From: Dorea sp.
Lineage (GTDB): Bacteria > Bacillota_A > Clostridia > Lachnospirales > Lachnospiraceae
Length of the DNA stretch: 16,002 nt
Direction: 5' to 3'
Assembly (NCBI GenBank): GCA_016295505.1
Contig: JAEDLC010000035.1
Location: 1 to 16,002, forward strand
The position numbers were made by a program, and so were the translations under genes. The notes under the pieces are model-generated. The model was given only the letters and a program-made list of their open reading frames with translations. It ran no database searches and was not told where the DNA came from. Below, in pieces: positions 13,108-16,002 of the stretch (position 1 is the first letter of the stretch; each line of letters starts with the position of its first letter).

Positions 13108-13118
13108 GCCTGTATACT
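13090..13118 (+). promoter_or_regulatory. adhE promoter
   Basis: A perfect -35 box TTGACA (13090-13095) and a -10 box TATACT (13113-13118) are 17 bases apart. Transcription would start near 13124, leaving a leader of about 40 nt. The gap of 246 bases between hydA and adhE holds only the hydA terminator, this promoter and the operator-like motifs; no gene was found. Confidence 0.85.
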
Positions 13119-13122
13119 TTGA

Positions 13123-13151
13123 CCTGTAATTAAGTAAGAAACACTTACAGG
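13123..13151 (+). promoter_or_regulatory. 5' leader hairpin overlapping the adhE SD
   Basis: CCTGTAA (13123-13129) is the reverse complement of TTACAGG (13145-13151), giving a 7-bp stem with a 15-base loop that starts at the predicted first base of the mRNA. Its right arm covers the first bases of the SD AGGGAGG (13149-13155). A competing smaller stem, TAAGT/ACTTA (13131-13135/13143-13147), is also possible. It could protect the 5' end or limit ribosome access; alternatively it is a DNA operator. Confidence 0.5.
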
Positions 13152-13164
13152 GAGGATAACTATT

Positions 13165-15783
13165 ATGGCAACCAAAAAGAAAGAAGCAGTACCACAGATC
13201 GTTGATAATGTAGAAGCTCTTGAGGCAAAGATGAAAGCAATGAGAGAGGCACAGAAGATCTTTGCTACGTATACACAGGAACAAGTAGACAAGATATTCT
13301 TTGAAGCGGCTATGGCGGCCAATAAAATGCGTATCCCACTTGCAAAACAGGCTGTGGAAGAGACCGGACGTGGTATTGTAGAAGATAAGATTATCAAAAA
13401 CCATTACGCAGCAGAATATATCTACAACGCATATAAGAACACAAAAACATGCGGCGTCATTGAAGAAGATCCGGCATACGGAATTAAAAAGATCGCAGAA
13501 CCGATCGGACTGGTTGCTGCCGTCATTCCTACTACGAATCCTACTTCAACTGCAATATTTAAAACCCTGATCTGTCTGAAAACCAGAAATGCCATTATTA
13601 TCAGTCCGCATCCGGCTGCAAAGGCCTGCACGATTGCAGCCGCCAAAGTGGTTCTTGAGGCAGCTGTAAAAGCAGGTGCACCGGAAGGAATCATTGGCTG
13701 GATTGATGTTCCATCCCTGGAATTAACGAATACAGTAATGAAAGATGCAGATATCATTCTGGCAACCGGTGGACCGGGCATGGTCAAGGCTGCTTACTCT
13801 TCCGGAAAACCGGCACTTGGTGTTGGACCTGGAAACACACCTGTCATCATTGATGATACTGCAGATATTAAGATGGCAGTAAATTCTATCATCCATTCCA
13901 AAACATTTGACAATGGTATGATCTGTGCATCTGAACAGTCCGTAACCGTTCTTGACAGCATCTATGATGAAGTGAAAAAAGAATTTGCATACAGAGGATG
14001 TTACTTCCTGAAAAAGGGAGAGGAACTGGATAAGGTTCGAAAGACGATTATAATTAACGGTGCACTGAACAATAAGATACCTGGAAAATCCGCATATGAG
14101 ATCGCAAAGCTTGCAGGAGTGGAAGTTCCTGAAAACACCAAGATTTTGATCGGTGAAGTGGAATCTGTAGATATATCTGAAGAGTTCGCGCATGAAAAGT
14201 TGTCACCGGTACTTGGTATGTACCGCGCGAAGACTTTTGATGAGGCTATTGCTAAGGCAGAGCGTCTGGTAGCTGACGGTGGATATGGGCATACTGCATC
14301 TCTGTATGTACATCCGGCAGAGAAAGAAAAGATTGCAAAACATGCAGCAGCAATGAAGACATGCCGAATTCTGATCAACACACCTTCTTCTCATGGTGGT
14401 ATCGGGGATCTGTATAACTTTAAACTTGCTCCGTCTCTTACACTCGGATGCGGTTCCTGGGGAGGAAACTCTGTATCTGAAAACGTAGGAGTAAAGCATC
14501 TGATCAACATTAAAACGGTTGCAGAGAGGAGAGAAAACATGCTGTGGTTCAGAACACCTGAAAAAGTATATTTTAAGAAAGGCTGTATGCCGGTAGCACT
14601 GGATGAGCTTGGAACTGTAATGCATAAGAAAAAAGCCTTTATCGTTACAGACTCTTTCTTATACAAAAATGGCTATGTAAAACCAATTGAAGAGAAATTA
14701 GATGAAATGGGAATTCAGCATACATGCTTCTATGAGGTCGCTCCGGATCCGACTTTGCAATGTGCAGAAAAAGGTACTGATCAGATGAGAGCATTTGAAC
14801 CGGATACGATCATCGCTCTTGGCGGTGGATCTGCGATGGATGCAGCCAAGATCATGTGGCTGATGTATGAGCACCCGGAAGCAAACTTTGAAGATATGGC
14901 CATGGATTTCATGGACATCCGTAAGAGGGTATATACATTTCCGAAGATGGGCAAAAAAGCATATTTTGTAGCGATTCCGACCTCTTCAGGTACCGGATCT
15001 GAAGTGACTCCGTTTGCGATTATTACGGATGCTGAGACAGGTGTAAAATGGCCGATCGCAGATTATGAACTGTTGCCGAATATGGCAATTGTTGACGTAG
15101 ATAATGCCATGACAGCGCCAAAGGGATTGACGAGTGCATCAGGTATTGACGTTATGACGCATGCGATCGAAGCATATGTGTCTATTATGGCAACAGATTT
15201 CACGGATGGACTGGCAATGAAAGCAGTGAAGATGGTATTTGATTATCTGCCATCTGCATATGCCAACGGAGCGAATGATCCGATCGCAAGAGAAAAGATG
15301 GCCAATGCTTCCTGTATGGCAGGTATGGCATTTGCCAATGCATTCCTCGGGCTGAACCATTCTATGGCTCATAAGCTTGGAGCATTTCACCATCTGCCAC
15401 ATGGTGTTGCCAATGCAGTGCTTCTGACGGATGTAATGAGATACAATGCAGCAGAAGTGCCGACTAAGATGGGAACATTTTCCCAGTATCAGTATCCGCA
15501 TGCGCTTGCAAGATATGCAGAGCTTGGAAGGTATGCAGGATGCAAGGGCAATACAGATGAAGAAGTATTTGAAGATTTCCTTGCAAAACTGGAAGATCTG
15601 AAAGAAAAGATCGGTATTAAGAAATCAATCAAAGAATATGGAATCGATGAACAATACTTCCTGGATACGCTGGATGACATGGTAGAACAGGCCTTCAATG
15701 ATCAGTGTACAGGTGCGAATCCAAGATACCCGTTGATGAAAGAGATGAAAGAAATCTATCTGAAGTGTTACTATGGAAAATAA
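13165..15783 (+). CDS. adhE: bifunctional acetaldehyde-CoA/alcohol dehydrogenase
   Basis: Converts acetyl-CoA to acetaldehyde and then ethanol, using two NADH. The 872-aa protein has an N-terminal aldehyde dehydrogenase domain (about 15-450) with the catalytic cysteine C254 in FDNGMICASEQS and the nucleotide-site segment ATGGPGMVKAAYSSGKPALG at 200-219. A linker near 451-475 leads to the iron-dependent alcohol dehydrogenase domain, with GGGSAMDAAK at 553-562 and iron ligands D662, H666, H732 and H746. All catalytic positions match E. coli AdhE. One small difference is Ala151 in SPHPAAK where E. coli has Arg. AdhE usually assembles into helical filaments (spirosomes). It is monocistronic, with its own promoter and terminator. 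The SD AGGGAGG is 9 bases ahead of the ATG. It complements the upstream hydrogenase in reductant disposal. Confidence 0.97.
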   Translation: MATKKKEAVPQIVDNVEALEAKMKAMREAQKIFATYTQEQVDKIFFEAAMAANKMRIPLAKQAVEETGRGIVEDKIIKNHYAAEYIYNAYKNTKTCGVIEEDPAYGIKKIAEPIGLVAAVIPTTNPTSTAIFKTLICLKTRNAIIISPHPAAKACTIAAAKVVLEAAVKAGAPEGIIGWIDVPSLELTNTVMKDADIILATGGPGMVKAAYSSGKPALGVGPGNTPVIIDDTADIKMAVNSIIHSKTFDNGMICASEQSVTVLDSIYDEVKKEFAYRGCYFLKKGEELDKVRKTIIINGALNNKIPGKSAYEIAKLAGVEVPENTKILIGEVESVDISEEFAHEKLSPVLGMYRAKTFDEAIAKAERLVADGGYGHTASLYVHPAEKEKIAKHAAAMKTCRILINTPSSHGGIGDLYNFKLAPSLTLGCGSWGGNSVSENVGVKHLINIKTVAERRENMLWFRTPEKVYFKKGCMPVALDELGTVMHKKKAFIVTDSFLYKNGYVKPIEEKLDEMGIQHTCFYEVAPDPTLQCAEKGTDQMRAFEPDTIIALGGGSAMDAAKIMWLMYEHPEANFEDMAMDFMDIRKRVYTFPKMGKKAYFVAIPTSSGTGSEVTPFAIITDAETGVKWPIADYELLPNMAIVDVDNAMTAPKGLTSASGIDVMTHAIEAYVSIMATDFTDGLAMKAVKMVFDYLPSAYANGANDPIAREKMANASCMAGMAFANAFLGLNHSMAHKLGAFHHLPHGVANAVLLTDVMRYNAAEVPTKMGTFSQYQYPHALARYAELGRYAGCKGNTDEEVFEDFLAKLEDLKEKIGIKKSIKEYGIDEQYFLDTLDDMVEQAFNDQCTGANPRYPLMKEMKEIYLKCYYGK

Positions 15784-15796
15784 TCAGGTACTGGAG

Positions 15797-15830
15797 AGCG
15801 TCACACGATGAAACGTGTGGCGCTTTTTTT
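15797..15830 (+). terminator. intrinsic terminator after adhE
   Basis: AGCG-T-CACACG (15797-15807) pairs with CGTGTG-G-CGCT (15814-15824), an 11-bp stem with one T.G wobble and a six-base loop, followed by T at 15824-15830. It sits 13 bases after the adhE stop. The T-run touches the stop codon of the convergent gene. The opposite strand lacks a T-run after the stem, so it works for adhE only. Confidence 0.92.
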
Positions 15831-16002
15831 AAGATTTCTTCTGTTGCTCCAGACAAAACTGAAGAAATTGCTTTGCATGAGAAGAGGTGGTTGTTGATTG
15901 TGGATAAATGTAGTAAAAATCAACAGAGTCATGCAATTCCGATAGATATATCTCGTTTAATTCCCCGTTATCAAGGTATTTCTGGACAGCACACCGATAT
16001 AA
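15829..16002 (-). CDS. LysR-family transcriptional regulator, C-terminal fragment (gene runs off the window)
   Basis: The reverse strand is open from the window edge to a TAA at 15831-15829, giving 57 residues: LYRCAVQKYLDNGELNEIYL and on through VDFYYIYPQSTTTSSHAKQF to LQFCLEQQKKS. This resembles the end of the substrate-binding domain of LysR-type regulators: an entry strand with a hydrophobic face, a loop after DNGEL, a Phe/Tyr-rich strand (the FYYIYP segment), and a closing helix with aromatic residues (AKQFLQFCLE). The DNA-binding domain would lie outside the window. The gene is convergent with adhE, and its stop codon overlaps the adhE terminator tail. Other periplasmic-binding-like regulators are possible, so the family assignment is probable, not certain; its target cannot be told from here. 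Confidence 0.7.
   Translation of the reverse strand, partial: LYRCAVQKYLDNGELNEIYLSELHDSVDFYYIYPQSTTTSSHAKQFLQFCLEQQKKS

Noticed and set aside
1..16002. CRISPR arrays, insertion sequences, tRNA genes or prophage genes
   Set aside because: No regularly spaced direct repeats, transposase-like frames, cloverleaf sequences or phage proteins were found on either strand.

Overview
This window is a chromosomal segment of a low-to-moderate GC anaerobic Firmicute, most likely a Lachnospiraceae member of the Clostridia. The evidence is the ribosomal-protein gene order with rpsD (S4) inside the alpha operon, a KOW-domain protein between map and infA, an L17 with a large internal insertion, an [FeFe] hydrogenase and a fermentative AdhE. 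The genus cannot be resolved by eye.

Positions 1-9176 are the distal spc operon and the whole alpha operon, all on the + strand: rplF, rplR, rpsE, rpmD, rplO, secY, adk, map, a KOW RNA-binding protein, infA, rpmJ, rpsM, rpsK, rpsD, rpoA and rplQ. The genes are tightly packed with good Shine-Dalgarno (SD) sites. rpmD (59 aa) and rpmJ (37 aa, GTG start) are short and easily missed. The pattern breaks between infA and rpsM. A sigma-A-type promoter enclosed by an inverted repeat lies ahead of rpmJ. The 280 bp between rpmJ and rpsM folds on paper into six consecutive hairpins, the best candidate here for an undescribed structured RNA, probably an autoregulatory leader for the S13-S11-S4-RpoA-L17 unit. 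A strong terminator with a GUGA loop closes the block.

Positions 9177-12981 are a two-gene hydrogenase operon with its own extended -10 promoter. The first gene encodes an unusual fusion: a NuoF-type Fe-S domain without the FMN/NADH domain, joined to a GltD/NfnB-type FAD and NAD(P) flavoprotein. It overlaps a complete CpI-like HydA by 7 bp. Together they look like a NAD(P)H-linked H2-producing or H2-oxidising enzyme resembling the glutamate-synthase-linked (A2) class of [FeFe] hydrogenases.

Positions 12982-15830 hold adhE (acetyl-CoA to ethanol) with a consensus promoter, a hairpin overlapping its SD and a terminator. Rex-like 18-bp motifs (11 of 14 matches to the clostridial consensus) lie upstream of both the hydrogenase operon and adhE, which suggests shared NADH/NAD+ control of the two reductant-disposal routes. 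The last 174 bases carry the 3' end of a LysR-type regulator on the - strand, convergent with adhE.

No tRNA, rRNA, insertion sequence, CRISPR array or phage gene was seen.
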